Shown: positions 1 through 9,037 of the stretch, piece by piece
Layout: each line of letters begins with the position of its first letter
Position numbering within the stretch: position 1 is the first letter of the stretch
Assembly (NCBI GenBank): GCA_902775345.1
Contig: CACYLW010000008.1
Location: 80,012-144,011 of the forward strand
Length of the DNA stretch: 64,000 nt
Direction: 5' to 3'
Source: an uncultured Eubacteriales bacterium
GTDB taxonomy: Bacteria; Bacillota; Clostridia; Peptostreptococcales; Anaerovoracaceae
Made by a program: the position numbers and the translations under genes
Notes under the pieces: model-generated
Databases searched by the model: none
What the model was told of the DNA's origin: nothing
Seen by the model: only the letters and a program-made list of their open reading frames with translations

Positions 1-57
1 AAACAATTTTTTCCACATTTTCCGTGTCCCGTCCCCGAATGCCGTTTCAGGAAAACC

Positions 58-1275
58 TTACCAACACTCTTTATATATCTCCAGTATTTCTTCTTTTGTA
101 AGCGGCCTGAACGCACCCCGCGAAACGAAGCAGGATTCAGCGATCTCAGGAAGCATGCCGTATTCCTCTTTTCCGAATCCAAGCTCGCGCAGAGTCGCCG
201 GAAGGCCCATCTCCTTTATGAATGATGCAAGTTCTCCGATCCCCGCCAGGGCAAAGTCTTCATCCGTGCCATAATTTTCACGGTCCAGGCCCCATACTCT
301 CTCTGCGAACCTCATGAATTTTCCGAGGCCGTCTTTGTATATATGCCTGTAGTATGCGGGATGAAGAACGGCAAGCCCCTCACCATGGTTGCAGTCCGTG
401 AACGCCGAAAGCTGATGCTCCATGTTGTGAGCCTGAAAATCCTTGGTCTTGCCCGTCTTGATTATCCGGTTCTCTGCCAGGGATGCCGCCCACATTATAT
501 TGCTCCTTGCCTGATAGTCAGCAGGATCCTTGACGGCTGTCCTGAAATCCCTTATGAGTCCTTTCATCAGGCCCTCGGATACATCATCAGCAGGGTTGTC
601 TTCTTCCGGATAGCTGAAGTACGTTTCCATTATATGCGACAATATGTCAAAAGTGCCTGCCCTGAGCTGCCTGAGCGGCATCGTAAGCGTGTACGACGGA
701 TCCATGAGCGCAAACAGCGGGTTCATCTCCGGATAGTCCCTGTCAGTCTTGATGCGGGTATCTTCATTTGTGAGCACTGCGCATCCGTTGACTTCGCTTC
801 CCGTAGCCGGCATGGTCACTACTGCTCCGCAAGGGATAACTTTGTGAGTCATCGGCTTCCCAAGGATCCAGAAATCCTCCCAGGCATCCCCGTCATAGCC
901 GGCCTGCACGGATATCGCCTTGCAGCAGTCCATGACTGAGCCTCCGCCGATCCCGATGATGAGTCCTATATCCATCCGGGAAGCAAGAGCGGCACCTTCT
1001 TTCATCTTTCCGAGAGTAGGGTTTGACATTATTCCCGGGAATTCAATTATGAGATTCCCCGCGTCCGCACTGCCTGTCCTGCTGTATCCCAGCGACTCAA
1101 GCACACCTATCACGTCATCATAAGCGCCGTTTCTTTTTACCGAACCGCCGCCGTAGCCGATCATTATATTGCGTCCGGGCAGAGCAAACTCACTTACAAA
1201 GCCGGCCAGATATTCTCTGACGCATCCTTTCCCGAATTTCACTTTCGTCCTGCATTCCCAACTGAAATCATTCAT
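58..1275 (-). CDS. Iron-containing alcohol dehydrogenase (butanol-dehydrogenase-like)
   Basis: A 405-residue protein of the Fe-ADH family, cytoplasmic NAD(P)H-dependent reductases that turn aldehydes into alcohols at the end of fermentation. Visible are the nucleotide-binding GGGSVMD motif near residue 112, the metal-site region DILSHIMETY near residue 210, and the second His-containing segment HNMEHQLSAF followed by HGEGLAVLHP near residues 285-305. Length matches the BDH/YqhD branch, but the exact substrate cannot be read from sequence. It lies downstream of an orphan PrdA-domain gene on the same strand; a hairpin between them suggests separate transcripts. Confidence 0.88.
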   Translation of the reverse strand: MNDFSWECRTKVKFGKGCVREYLAGFVSEFALPGRNIMIGYGGGSVKRNGAYDDVIGVLESLGYSRTGSADAGNLIIEFPGIMSNPTLGKMKEGAALASRMDIGLIIGIGGGSVMDCCKAISVQAGYDGDAWEDFWILGKPMTHKVIPCGAVVTMPATGSEVNGCAVLTNEDTRIKTDRDYPEMNPLFALMDPSYTLTMPLRQLRAGTFDILSHIMETYFSYPEEDNPADDVSEGLMKGLIRDFRTAVKDPADYQARSNIMWAASLAENRIIKTGKTKDFQAHNMEHQLSAFTDCNHGEGLAVLHPAYYRHIYKDGLGKFMRFAERVWGLDRENYGTDEDFALAGIGELASFIKEMGLPATLRELGFGKEEYGMLPEIAESCFVSRGAFRPLTKEEILEIYKECW

Positions 1276-1356
1276 GTCCTGTACCCTGTTTCACGCGAAC
1301 TGTAGCCCTCTGAATCCAAGTATACGCTGTTTTCATGCTGACGGGCAATATAAATC

Positions 1357-1381
1357 GGAGGCATCCATCCGGGATGCCTCC
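1357..1381 (-). terminator. Hairpin downstream of the orphan PrdA-domain gene
   Basis: A perfect 10-bp stem, GGAGGCATCC paired with GGATGCCTCC around a 5-nt loop, 37 nt after the stop codon of the upstream minus-strand gene. The following minus-strand sequence is only moderately T-rich, so it may be a weak intrinsic terminator or a 3'-end stabiliser. Confidence 0.55.
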
Positions 1382-1417
1382 ATGATCTGTTCATCGATCT
1401 TTAATGATTTTCCCCTC

Positions 1418-1825
1418 TTATACCGGGAACTCGATCGCGATGTCCTTGCCCTCTGCGATGTAGAGCTTAACGACTCCGCCGCCGAATGTCATCTGTGTGC
1501 CTGCAGGAACTGCCATTGCAGGAGCTGCTGCCTCTGCAGGAGCTTCCTCTTCTGCTTCTTCCTCGCCGGCACCCGGATCCTGGATATTGTCTACGATCTC
1601 AGCTGTGAGCGGTGTCAGGGAGTCGGATACTTCCTTGAGAGTAGCTCCGAGGCACTGTCCGATGGTCAGGCATCCGTCAAGTTTCAGAAGTCCTGTGTCT
1701 ACCAGATCAGGGAAAATCGCAGGGTCTTCAAGGTTGTGGTGCGAGATCTCGCCCGGCTCCATTCTGCAGCAAAGTACTGCAGGATCGTTCTTATGTTCCA
1801 ATGCATATTCTAACTCGATTGACAT
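1418..1825 (-). CDS. Stand-alone PrdA N-terminal-domain protein
   Basis: A 135-residue protein that closely resembles the first ~140 residues of the D-proline reductase proprotein PrdA encoded at 12812-13282. Both share the DPAVLCCR cysteine pair, LEDPAIFPDLVD/FEDPAIFPDLVD, a GQ.L(G/N) segment, the S.DSLTP.T segment, an acidic/alanine linker and a final EGK(D/N)I.I strand. This copy stops exactly where that domain ends, and no reductase domain follows. A GGAGG ribosome site precedes the ATG. It is monocistronic, with its own promoter at 1889-1917. Function is unknown; it might bind PrdB/PrdA partners or carry thiols. The homology is clear, the role is not. Confidence 0.7.
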   Translation of the reverse strand: MSIELEYALEHKNDPAVLCCRMEPGEISHHNLEDPAIFPDLVDTGLLKLDGCLTIGQCLGATLKEVSDSLTPLTAEIVDNIQDPGAGEEEAEEEAPAEAAAPAMAVPAGTQMTFGGGVVKLYIAEGKDIAIEFPV

Positions 1826-1888
1826 ATCATTTCCTCCGTTTTCTTTCAGGGTAATGCTGGGATACAGACATATCCCGCCTACAATATC

Positions 1889-1917
1889 ATTGTAGTTTCA
1901 GGCCTCTGTCTAAACAA
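1889..1917 (-). promoter_or_regulatory. Sigma-70-type promoter for the orphan PrdA-domain gene
   Basis: On the minus strand TTGTTT (1912-1917), a 17-nt spacer and TACAAT (1889-1894), about 65 nt before the ATG. It fits the housekeeping consensus well. Confidence 0.55.
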
Positions 1918-1988
1918 ATAGACGCTTTCAATATTGTAGAATAGTTTAATAACCCTAATCAATAAACACGGAGTTAAGGTTCGTAAGC

Positions 1989-2018
1989 CGGACTTTCAGT
2001 TTGACTGAACGTCCGGAA
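1989..2018. other. Long hairpin downstream of the flavodoxin gene
   Basis: CCGGAC and GTCCGG enclose an inner TTCAG/CTGAA stem, giving a nearly continuous hairpin about 30 nt past the flavodoxin stop codon. There is no T-tract on either strand, so it is more likely an RNA 3'-end structure than a classical terminator. Confidence 0.4.
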
Positions 2019-2047
2019 GAAAGTCTTTAACAGAGCTGATCCTGCGT

Positions 2048-2599
2048 TCACCGGTCTGCCTTCTTTTTTGCGTCTTTAACGAGCGACAAGATGTTCTCAC
2101 GCTTAACAAGATCACAACCGTTGTCAATGCGGTCCTTCATCATGTTCGCCTGTGACTTCGCGTCGTTCGTGCTGCCCGAAAGCAGGACGGCTCTCATTGT
2201 CTTCATGAGGAACTTATCGAGTCCCGTTACAGCCGCAGGATCATATCTGCCGCCGAGGATGTACAAAAGCACCCTGTGCTCGTTTTTAGGGTCTATCTTT
2301 CCAAGGCTGTAGCCCCAAACCTGCGCATAATTCTCAGCAGTCTCGTCGGCAAAACCGACACCGTAAACAATAAGTCTGTTCATGAGCTCATCATCGAGCA
2401 TCTTCGCGAACTTATCGAAATCAACGATGCCTGACCCGCGTATCCATCCGCCGTATATCATGCAGTCATAATCGTAAAGGTCGATACCTTTCGCATCCGG
2501 AAGAGGAACGGCTTCACAGCCGAGGTCTCCGGCTATCCACTCAGCGTACTGCTTCGTTGAACCTCTTTTAGATGTGTAAATAACTATGCTTTTTCCCAT
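2048..2599 (-). CDS. Flavodoxin-domain protein
   Basis: A 183-residue protein beginning with the FMN phosphate-binding loop YTSKRGSTKQYAEWIA (residues 8-23), typical of flavodoxins and HemG/BilS-like flavodoxin-fold proteins. A second flavin-contacting segment MIYGGWIRGSG lies near residue 50. The C-terminal ~80 residues are lysine-rich and specific to this flavodoxin-domain family. It probably carries electrons or acts as a small oxidoreductase in the cytoplasm. Its ATG overlaps the dnaE stop (TAATG), so it is probably translated from the dnaE transcript. No specific partner is evident. Confidence 0.75.
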   Translation of the reverse strand: MGKSIVIYTSKRGSTKQYAEWIAGDLGCEAVPLPDAKGIDLYDYDCMIYGGWIRGSGIVDFDKFAKMLDDELMNRLIVYGVGFADETAENYAQVWGYSLGKIDPKNEHRVLLYILGGRYDPAAVTGLDKFLMKTMRAVLLSGSTNDAKSQANMMKDRIDNGCDLVKRENILSLVKDAKKKADR

Positions 2600-5500
2600 T
2601 ATCCTTTTACGTTCTCCGTTCCGAGCAGTCTTTCAAGCTTTGCTCTGAGATCATCCGCGAAGATCACGCGGTTTTCGGCATTGCATCTTACCGGCTTCTG
2701 CCCCGGAAGATAAACCAGCACGTCTCTTTCACCCGGGTAAAGACTGAACATGTCAGTCAGATGCATCAGTACCTTGCGCGCGCCTCCGTGTGATCTGACC
2801 ACTTCTTCAGGGATCCTCAGCTTGACGGGATCATTCAGCGGCGCCGCAGGCCTGTTTTCTGACCTGCGAGGCGGTTCCGGAGCATATCTGTCGTCAGAAG
2901 GGTATCCGTACATGTCGTTTTCCCTGCCGTTCTGCGACCTGCTCCTGCCCAGGCTCGCTATGTTTTCTATCGGTACTATGTCCTCAACAAGTATCTCTGC
3001 TTCGCTTTCATCCTTGAAGCTGACACGTCCGGATATGCCTACTATCATGTCGTTCCTGACCAGGTTCCTCTTGCGCTCATACACCTTTGGGAAGACTATG
3101 GCGTCAATGACACCATCGAAGTCCTCGAGGGTCATCCTGGCCATCTCCTGCGACTTTCTTGTGATCATCGTCCTAACGCCGCTTATCATGCCTGCCATGA
3201 TGACAGCGTCTCCGTCCTTGAATCTGGAGGTGTTGATCACCATGCTGTCAGCGTCATCTCCCTCAGCGGTAAACTCCTCGCCTCCTCCGGTGAGTTCGGC
3301 TGTTCCGACGCTCGTGTTGTCTCTGATGAGCGCGGCGTATTCATCCAGAGGATGCCCTGAAAGGTAGACTCCTAGCATCTCCTTCTCCATGGCGAGCTTG
3401 GTCTCCTTATTGAAGTCAGCCACTTTAGGAAGTTCAGGACCCGCGATGACCTCATCGGCGAAGTCTTCAAGCTGGAACAGGCTTATCTGTGCCCTGCTGC
3501 CCTGCCTGGCTTTCTTCTGGGCTCTCTGCACGGCATCATCACATACCGCCATGAGCTGAGCCCTGTTCGGATTTATATCATCGAAAGCTCCGGCCCTCAC
3601 CAGCGATTCGATTGCTTTCCTGTTGAGTTCTCCGGCGTCTATGGCCTCGATGAATTCATATATATCGTGAGTCCCCCTGACCGATTCGCGGCCTTCGATT
3701 ATTGCCTCGATTATGCCTTCGCCTACGTTCTTGACCGAAAGCATGCCGAATCTTATGCGGCCGTTTTTTGTCGAGAAGTTCTTCTCACTCCTGACCACCG
3801 AAGGAGGCTCCAGAACTATGCCCATCTCGCGGCAGTTCCTCACATAGTCCGCCGTGTGTCTGGCGTCCCCGGCCATGCTGGTCATAAGAGCAGCCATGAA
3901 TTCAGCAGGATAGTGCGCCTTGAGATAAGCAGTCTGGTATGAGATCACAGCATAGGCAGCGGCATGGGATTTGTTGAACGCGTACGAAGCAAACGTGACC
4001 ATGTCTTCGAATATGGTCTCCGCAGCTGCAGCCGGAACGCCGTTTCTGGCGCATCCTGCTATCTCGACGTTCCCCTCATCATCCTTTTTGCCGTTGATGA
4101 AGTACTGCTTCTCTTCGAGCATCACCTGCATCTTCTTCTTGCTCATCGCGCGGCGCACCAGATCAGAGCGGCCGAATGAATAGCCGCCGAGGTCACGCAC
4201 TATCTGCATTACCTGCTCCTGGTAGATCAGGCAGCCGTAAGTGACGCCGAGGATAGGCTCGAGATGCGGGTCAACGTATTTTATGTGATCCGGGTGTTTC
4301 TTGTTGTCTATGTATTTAGGGATCGAGTCCATAGGGCCCGGTCTGTAAAGAGCGATTCCCGCGACAATATCCTCGAAGCAGCTCGGTCTGAGGTTCTTCA
4401 TGAAGTCGGTCATACCGCCGCTTTCCAGCTGGAACACTCCCTTCGTATTGCCTTCCGATATGAGCCTGTACACATCCGGATCGTCGAAATCCATGGATGC
4501 AAAATCGATGTCGATGCCATGGTTCTCTTTTATCATGCGGAGCGCGTCGCGTATGACGGTAAGGTTTCTGAGCCCGAGGAAGTCCATTTTAAGGAGTCCG
4601 AGCTCCTCAATAGTCGTCATGTTGAACTGCGTGGCGACTCCCTTGTCGGATGAATAGAGCGGCACGTACTCATCGAGCGGCATCTTCGAGATGACTATGC
4701 CCGCGGCGTGAGTCGAAGCGTGACGCGGCAGGCCTTCGAGCGCCATGGAAAGATCAAGCACCTGCCTGACCAGCGGTTCATTCTCATATCTCTGCCTCAG
4801 ATCAGGATTCACTTCAAGCGCCTTGGCGATCGTGATGCCGAGCTCATTCGGGATAGCCTTCGCGATCGCGTCTCCCTCCGCGTATGTTGCGTCAAGGGCT
4901 CTCGCTATGTCTCTTACAGCCGCCTTGGCCTTGAGCGTACCGAAAGTGATGATCTGCGAGACTTTATCCTTGCCGTACTTGCGTATTACGTAATCGATGA
5001 CCTCCTGACGTCTTTCGATGCAGAAATCTATGTCTATATCCGGCATGCTCACACGCTCCGGATTGAGGAATCTCTCAAAGATGAGGCTGTACTTTATAGG
5101 GTCTATCTCGGTTATGTCAAGGCTGTAAGCCACGATGCTTCCAGCGGCGGAACCTCTGCCCGGACCTACCGCGATCCCGTGGGATTTGGCGTAGTGAATG
5201 AAGTCCCATACAATAAGGAAGTATTCGACATAGCCCATGCCCTCGATCACCTTGAGTTCTGTCTCGAGCCTCTGCCTGTAAACGCTTTCAGGATCCATGG
5301 CTCCGGCTCCATAGCGCTTCACCAGGCCCCTGTAGCAGAGATCTCGCAGGTATTCTTCCGTGCTTCTCCCATCAGGCGGGATGTATTCAGGCAGGTGATA
5401 ATTGCCGAACTCGAACTCAACATTGCATCTTTCAGCGATCTCATGCGACCTGTCTATGACTTCAGGCATATCCGGGAAGAGTTCTCTCATCTCGGCCTCG

Positions 5501-6234
5501 GACTTCACATAAAACTCGTCGTTTTCGAACCTCATGCGGTTCTCGTCAGTCACCTTTGCCTGCGTCTGGATGCACATCAGCACGTCCTGGGCTGTCGCGT
5601 CGCTGCGTCTCATGTAGTGCGCATCATTCGTTGCTACGATAGGGATGCCGGTATCCTCGCTGATCATCTTAAGCCCGGTAATTACAGTCACATCCTCTTC
5701 GAGATGGTGGTTCTGTATCTCGAGGAAAAAGTTGTCGCTCCCGAAGATGTCCCTTAACTCAAGGGCTTCTTTTTTTGCGCCGGCATAGTCTCTCGCAAGC
5801 AGCATCCGCTGTACGTTGCCTGCCAGGCAGCCCGAAAGGCAGATAAGACCTTCGCTGTACTGCCTCAGAAGCTCTTTATCGACGCGTGGCTTGTAGTAGA
5901 AACCGTCAACATAACTCTTTGATACGATCTTTACGAGGTTGCTGTATCCTTTCTGGTTCTCGGCAAGGAGTATCAGATGTCCGTAGCCGCGGTCCTTGTC
6001 CGGATCCTTGTCATAGAGAGTCCTCGCGGCTGTATAGACCTCGCATCCTATCACAGGCTTGATGCCCGCCTTTTTGCATGCTTTGTAGAAATCTACCACG
6101 CCAAACATCGCGCCGTGATCAGTTATGGCGCACGAATCCATACCGAGCTCCTTTACATATGAAGGGAGCTCGGAGATCCTGCTCATTCCGTCGAGCAGGC
6201 TGTATTCAGTATGAAGATGAAGATGTGTGAACAT
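2599..6234 (-). CDS. dnaE: DNA polymerase III subunit alpha, DnaE type
   Basis: A 1211-residue replicative polymerase subunit. The N-terminal PHP domain starts with THLHLHTEYSLLDG and contains the CAITDHG motif. The polymerase core follows, with the GPGRGSAAGS motif near residue 360 and the catalytic aspartates in PDIDIDF near residue 398. A helix-hairpin-helix region with NPNRAQL and an OB fold (MAGMISGVRTMITRK and after, from about residue 1015) complete it. There is no exonuclease domain insertion, so it is DnaE and not PolC. It overlaps the flavodoxin gene downstream and the phosphatase gene upstream by one base each, suggesting a three-gene transcript. Confidence 0.96.
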   Translation of the reverse strand: MFTHLHLHTEYSLLDGMSRISELPSYVKELGMDSCAITDHGAMFGVVDFYKACKKAGIKPVIGCEVYTAARTLYDKDPDKDRGYGHLILLAENQKGYSNLVKIVSKSYVDGFYYKPRVDKELLRQYSEGLICLSGCLAGNVQRMLLARDYAGAKKEALELRDIFGSDNFFLEIQNHHLEEDVTVITGLKMISEDTGIPIVATNDAHYMRRSDATAQDVLMCIQTQAKVTDENRMRFENDEFYVKSEAEMRELFPDMPEVIDRSHEIAERCNVEFEFGNYHLPEYIPPDGRSTEEYLRDLCYRGLVKRYGAGAMDPESVYRQRLETELKVIEGMGYVEYFLIVWDFIHYAKSHGIAVGPGRGSAAGSIVAYSLDITEIDPIKYSLIFERFLNPERVSMPDIDIDFCIERRQEVIDYVIRKYGKDKVSQIITFGTLKAKAAVRDIARALDATYAEGDAIAKAIPNELGITIAKALEVNPDLRQRYENEPLVRQVLDLSMALEGLPRHASTHAAGIVISKMPLDEYVPLYSSDKGVATQFNMTTIEELGLLKMDFLGLRNLTVIRDALRMIKENHGIDIDFASMDFDDPDVYRLISEGNTKGVFQLESGGMTDFMKNLRPSCFEDIVAGIALYRPGPMDSIPKYIDNKKHPDHIKYVDPHLEPILGVTYGCLIYQEQVMQIVRDLGGYSFGRSDLVRRAMSKKKMQVMLEEKQYFINGKKDDEGNVEIAGCARNGVPAAAAETIFEDMVTFASYAFNKSHAAAYAVISYQTAYLKAHYPAEFMAALMTSMAGDARHTADYVRNCREMGIVLEPPSVVRSEKNFSTKNGRIRFGMLSVKNVGEGIIEAIIEGRESVRGTHDIYEFIEAIDAGELNRKAIESLVRAGAFDDINPNRAQLMAVCDDAVQRAQKKARQGSRAQISLFQLEDFADEVIAGPELPKVADFNKETKLAMEKEMLGVYLSGHPLDEYAALIRDNTSVGTAELTGGGEEFTAEGDDADSMVINTSRFKDGDAVIMAGMISGVRTMITRKSQEMARMTLEDFDGVIDAIVFPKVYERKRNLVRNDMIVGISGRVSFKDESEAEILVEDIVPIENIASLGRSRSQNGRENDMYGYPSDDRYAPEPPRRSENRPAAPLNDPVKLRIPEEVVRSHGGARKVLMHLTDMFSLYPGERDVLVYLPGQKPVRCNAENRVIFADDLRAKLERLLGTENVKG

Positions 6235-7733
6235 TATTTTCCGTTATATCTGAATGCAAGCATGGTTATATCGTCGAACTGCGGAGCATCTCCAACGAAC
6301 GCATCTATCGAGTCCTTTACGTTCTTCAGCAGTTCTTCAGGCAAAGCGTCAACGCTTTTATTAAGCGCATCAACAAGTCGCTGTTCTCCGAAGAGCTGAT
6401 GATTTTTGTCGCTGGCCTCCGTAACACCGTCAGTATATACGAAGAGCGAATCTCCCGGATCGAGTCTGAACGACCGCTCCCTGAATATGATCCCGTCAAG
6501 TGCCGCAAGAGCCGGTGAATGTCTGTATCTGTCAAGTTCGAACAGGCCGCCTTTCTTTCTGATCGCAGGGTGCTCGTGTCCGGCGTTGATCTCGACACAT
6601 TCGCCCGTATCCAGATCTATAAGCACAAGCCATGTTGTGACAAAGAGATCGAGATCATTGCTTTCTATCAGTTTTTCATTAGTGGCACTCAGCGCTTCCG
6701 ATGGGCTGAGTCCCTGCTTGAGGCCGTATTTGATCAGGATCTTTGTCGCGACCATGAACAGCGATGCCGGAACACCCTTTCCGGATACATCGGCGATCAC
6801 AAGCGCTAAGTGCCTGTCATCCGCCATGAAGATATCATAGAAATCCCCGCCGACCTCTCTGGCCGGTACCATTGACGCTGCAAGATCGCATTCCCGCATA
6901 TCCTCATACTGCATGCCCTTCTTGGGAAGTATGCCCATCTGGATCTTTGCAGCTGCATCAAGTTCACCGCTGATCCTTTCCCTCTCGGCCATAGCTGCAG
7001 AAAGCTCATTTATGTATTCTCTGATGTCGATGTCCATCTTTGTGAACGCTTCTGCCAGAGTCTCTAGTTCATCGTTCGTATGTATATCTATATTTACTGC
7101 TTCATCACGCTCAAGATTGCCGACCATTGTTTCCGCGCTTTTTGTCAGAATACCTATCGGCCGTATGAAGCTTTTTTTTATGATCCTGTAAAGGATCAGC
7201 ATTATGACTGTTGAAACAAATGCGGCAGACAAGAGGATAACGAGAATGAACTGTGATATCAACGTTCCGAGCATAAGTTCCGGACGTGTGACACAGACAA
7301 CGGCAACCGGTTTGCCTTTACTGTCAGTCAGAGGTGTGAACACGCTGATGAAAGGTTCTATTCCGTTTTGTGTCCTGACCGGCTTTACTTTAACGGGTCC
7401 TCTCTCTGACGCATCTGCATTGTAATAATTGCGGTAGTCCCTGAATGCTGCCGTTCTCTCTCCGAGATCGTACGCGCCTTCGCCTCCGTCAGTGTCCCAT
7501 ACATTTATTGCTTCGTCCCCATCCGGTACGAATACGCTTATATCTGTCAGCTCTATCTCATCGCGGAATGAATCCAGGAATATCATTGTATTAAGATAGT
7601 ACGCGTCCTTCTCACCGCTCTCCAGATACCCCCGGACAGTGTCTCCGTTTATGACATGTGAAACAATACCCGCATAATCACGGGTATCATCATAGTAGTG
7701 GCGTCTCGATATCACGGAAAAGCCATAACTCAC
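6234..7733 (-). CDS. Membrane PP2C-type serine phosphatase with HAMP domain (RsbU/SpoIIE-like)
   Basis: A 499-residue reading from a GTG. Residues about 15-155 form an extracytoplasmic sensor region, followed by a transmembrane helix (about 158-182, FILVILLSAAF...), a HAMP segment (about 183-240), a coiled linker and a SpoIIE/PP2C catalytic domain from about 260. The catalytic domain includes REVGGDFYD, VIADVSGKGVPASLFM, FVYTDGVTEA and a closing FDDITMLAF. Such proteins dephosphorylate anti-anti-sigma or similar regulators in response to an external signal. A first membrane helix is encoded in frame upstream of the GTG (about 7736-7780) without a normal start codon, so the true 5' end is uncertain. 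Confidence 0.82.
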   Translation of the reverse strand: MSYGFSVISRRHYYDDTRDYAGIVSHVINGDTVRGYLESGEKDAYYLNTMIFLDSFRDEIELTDISVFVPDGDEAINVWDTDGGEGAYDLGERTAAFRDYRNYYNADASERGPVKVKPVRTQNGIEPFISVFTPLTDSKGKPVAVVCVTRPELMLGTLISQFILVILLSAAFVSTVIMLILYRIIKKSFIRPIGILTKSAETMVGNLERDEAVNIDIHTNDELETLAEAFTKMDIDIREYINELSAAMAERERISGELDAAAKIQMGILPKKGMQYEDMRECDLAASMVPAREVGGDFYDIFMADDRHLALVIADVSGKGVPASLFMVATKILIKYGLKQGLSPSEALSATNEKLIESNDLDLFVTTWLVLIDLDTGECVEINAGHEHPAIRKKGGLFELDRYRHSPALAALDGIIFRERSFRLDPGDSLFVYTDGVTEASDKNHQLFGEQRLVDALNKSVDALPEELLKNVKDSIDAFVGDAPQFDDITMLAFRYNGK

Positions 7734-7851
7734 CGGCAGACTGACTACGATGGTGAGTATCAGCGTGAAAACGACTATACCGCATGGCTAAAGTATATCA
7801 TAACTCATTCAGCGACATGGATATCAGGTGAAAATTTCTATCGCCATTTTG

Positions 7852-7881
7852 TTGCCATTATTCTGCAGTTAGATGTACAAT
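7852..7881 (+). promoter_or_regulatory. Sigma-70-type promoter for the cysteine-synthase-like gene
   Basis: TTGCCA (7852-7857), an 18-nt spacer and TACAAT (7876-7881), leaving a leader of about 36 nt before the ATG at 7925. Confidence 0.55.
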
Positions 7882-7924
7882 ACTTGAGTAATTTTAAATA
7901 ATGATAAAGGGTCCAGGACATCCA

Positions 7925-8851
7925 ATGATTTATAACAACATCCTTGAGGCAATGGGAAACACCCCTATGATCCGCCTCAATCACATCAATCCGCCTACAA
8001 ACGCAGAGGTACTGGTCAAATTCGAAGGACTCAATGTCGGCGGATCAATCAAGACAAGAACTGCATACAAGATGATACAGGCTGCCGAAGAAGCAGGAGT
8101 CGTCGGCCCGGGTTCCATAATCGTAGAGCCTACAAGCGGCAATCAGGGCATAGGCCTTGCTCTCGTCGGAGCAGTACGCGGATACCGCACGATAATCGTC
8201 ATGCCTGACTCAGTCAGTATAGAAAGGCGCAAGCTTGTGCAGCACTACGGCGCGGAAGTCGTACTCGTTCACGATGACGGAGATATAGGAAAATGCATCC
8301 ATGAGTGCCTCGCGACGGCTATGCGGATGAAAGAACAGGACAAGCGCGTATTTGTTCCTCAGCAGTTCATCAACAAGAACAACATAATAGCTCAGAAAGA
8401 AGCAACAGCACAGGAGATACTCAGGCAGGTAAACGGTCCGATCCACGGCTTCTGCTCAGGCATCGGCACCGGAGGAACAATAACAGGCATAGGCGAAGTT
8501 CTGCGTGAGCACTATCCGGACATCGAGATCTGGGCAGCTGAACCTGAAGACGCAGCCATCCTCGCAGGCGGCAGTATAGGCACCCACGTACAGATGGGTA
8601 TCGGCGACGGGCTTATCCCGGACATCCTTAACACAGAGGTCTACGACAACACCTGCATAATCCCGGATGATAACGCGCTCGACATGGCTAAGCGTCTGGC
8701 GAGCGAAGAAGGCATCATGTGCGGTATTTCATCAGGCACAAACGTAGTTGCCGCCATAATGCTCGCCGAAAAACTCGGTCCGGGCAAGACAGTAGTAACA
8801 GTACTGCCGGATACGGCAGAGCGCTACTTCTCCACACCGCTCTTCGAGTAA
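7925..8851 (+). CDS. Cysteine synthase family PLP enzyme
   Basis: A 308-residue fold-type II PLP enzyme of the O-acetylserine sulfhydrylase/cystathionine beta-synthase family. The start MIYNNILEAMGNTPMIRLN is typical, with PLP lysine in GGSIKTRTA (near residue 43), the substrate loop EPTSGNQGIGLA (near 71), the phosphate-binding GIGTGGTITG, and SSGTN near the C-terminus. I prefer ATG 7925, preceded by AGGA, over the in-frame ATG at 7901, which has no ribosome site. It likely makes cysteine from O-acetylserine and sulfide, but the family also includes diaminopropionate-type synthases. It is monocistronic and converges on the prd operon. Confidence 0.85.
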   Translation: MIYNNILEAMGNTPMIRLNHINPPTNAEVLVKFEGLNVGGSIKTRTAYKMIQAAEEAGVVGPGSIIVEPTSGNQGIGLALVGAVRGYRTIIVMPDSVSIERRKLVQHYGAEVVLVHDDGDIGKCIHECLATAMRMKEQDKRVFVPQQFINKNNIIAQKEATAQEILRQVNGPIHGFCSGIGTGGTITGIGEVLREHYPDIEIWAAEPEDAAILAGGSIGTHVQMGIGDGLIPDILNTEVYDNTCIIPDDNALDMAKRLASEEGIMCGISSGTNVVAAIMLAEKLGPGKTVVTVLPDTAERYFSTPLFE

Positions 8852-8862
8852 AAAGAAAAATA

Positions 8863-9029
8863 AAAAAGCGGCTGTAAAAGTCGTGAAGCGGAGGCTCTGC
8901 GGCAGCCGGCACTTAGCGATTGACGAGCAATATCGACAGATATTGTGAAGTCAGAGCTTAGTACCGCTGCGTTAAGCCGCAGCGAGGCGGGAGCCGTACT
9001 CCGCGGCAGGACTTTTACAGCCGCTTTTT
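8863..9029. repeat. 167-nt structured inverted repeat between cysteine-synthase-like gene and prdE
   Basis: The outer arms AAAAAGCGGCTGTAAAAGTC (8863-8882) and its exact complement (9010-9029) form a perfect 20-bp stem. Inside lie further matching arms: GCGGAG 8888-8893 with CTCCGC 8999-9004, GGCTC with GAGCC, a CAATATC/GATATTG hairpin, and GCTGCG/CGCAGC. The whole element can fold as a branched rod. With A- and T-tracts at the ends it could terminate both convergent genes, but it is far larger than an ordinary terminator. A miniature mobile repeat or small structured RNA are alternatives. Confidence 0.7.
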
Positions 9030-9037
9030 GTTTATAA

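Noticed and set aside
1-57. Gene at the left edge
   Set aside because: The first 57 bases contain no convincing coding frame.
4708-5757. 349-codon plus-strand frame within dnaE
   Set aside because: Antisense shadow of a conserved gene; no homology or ribosome site.
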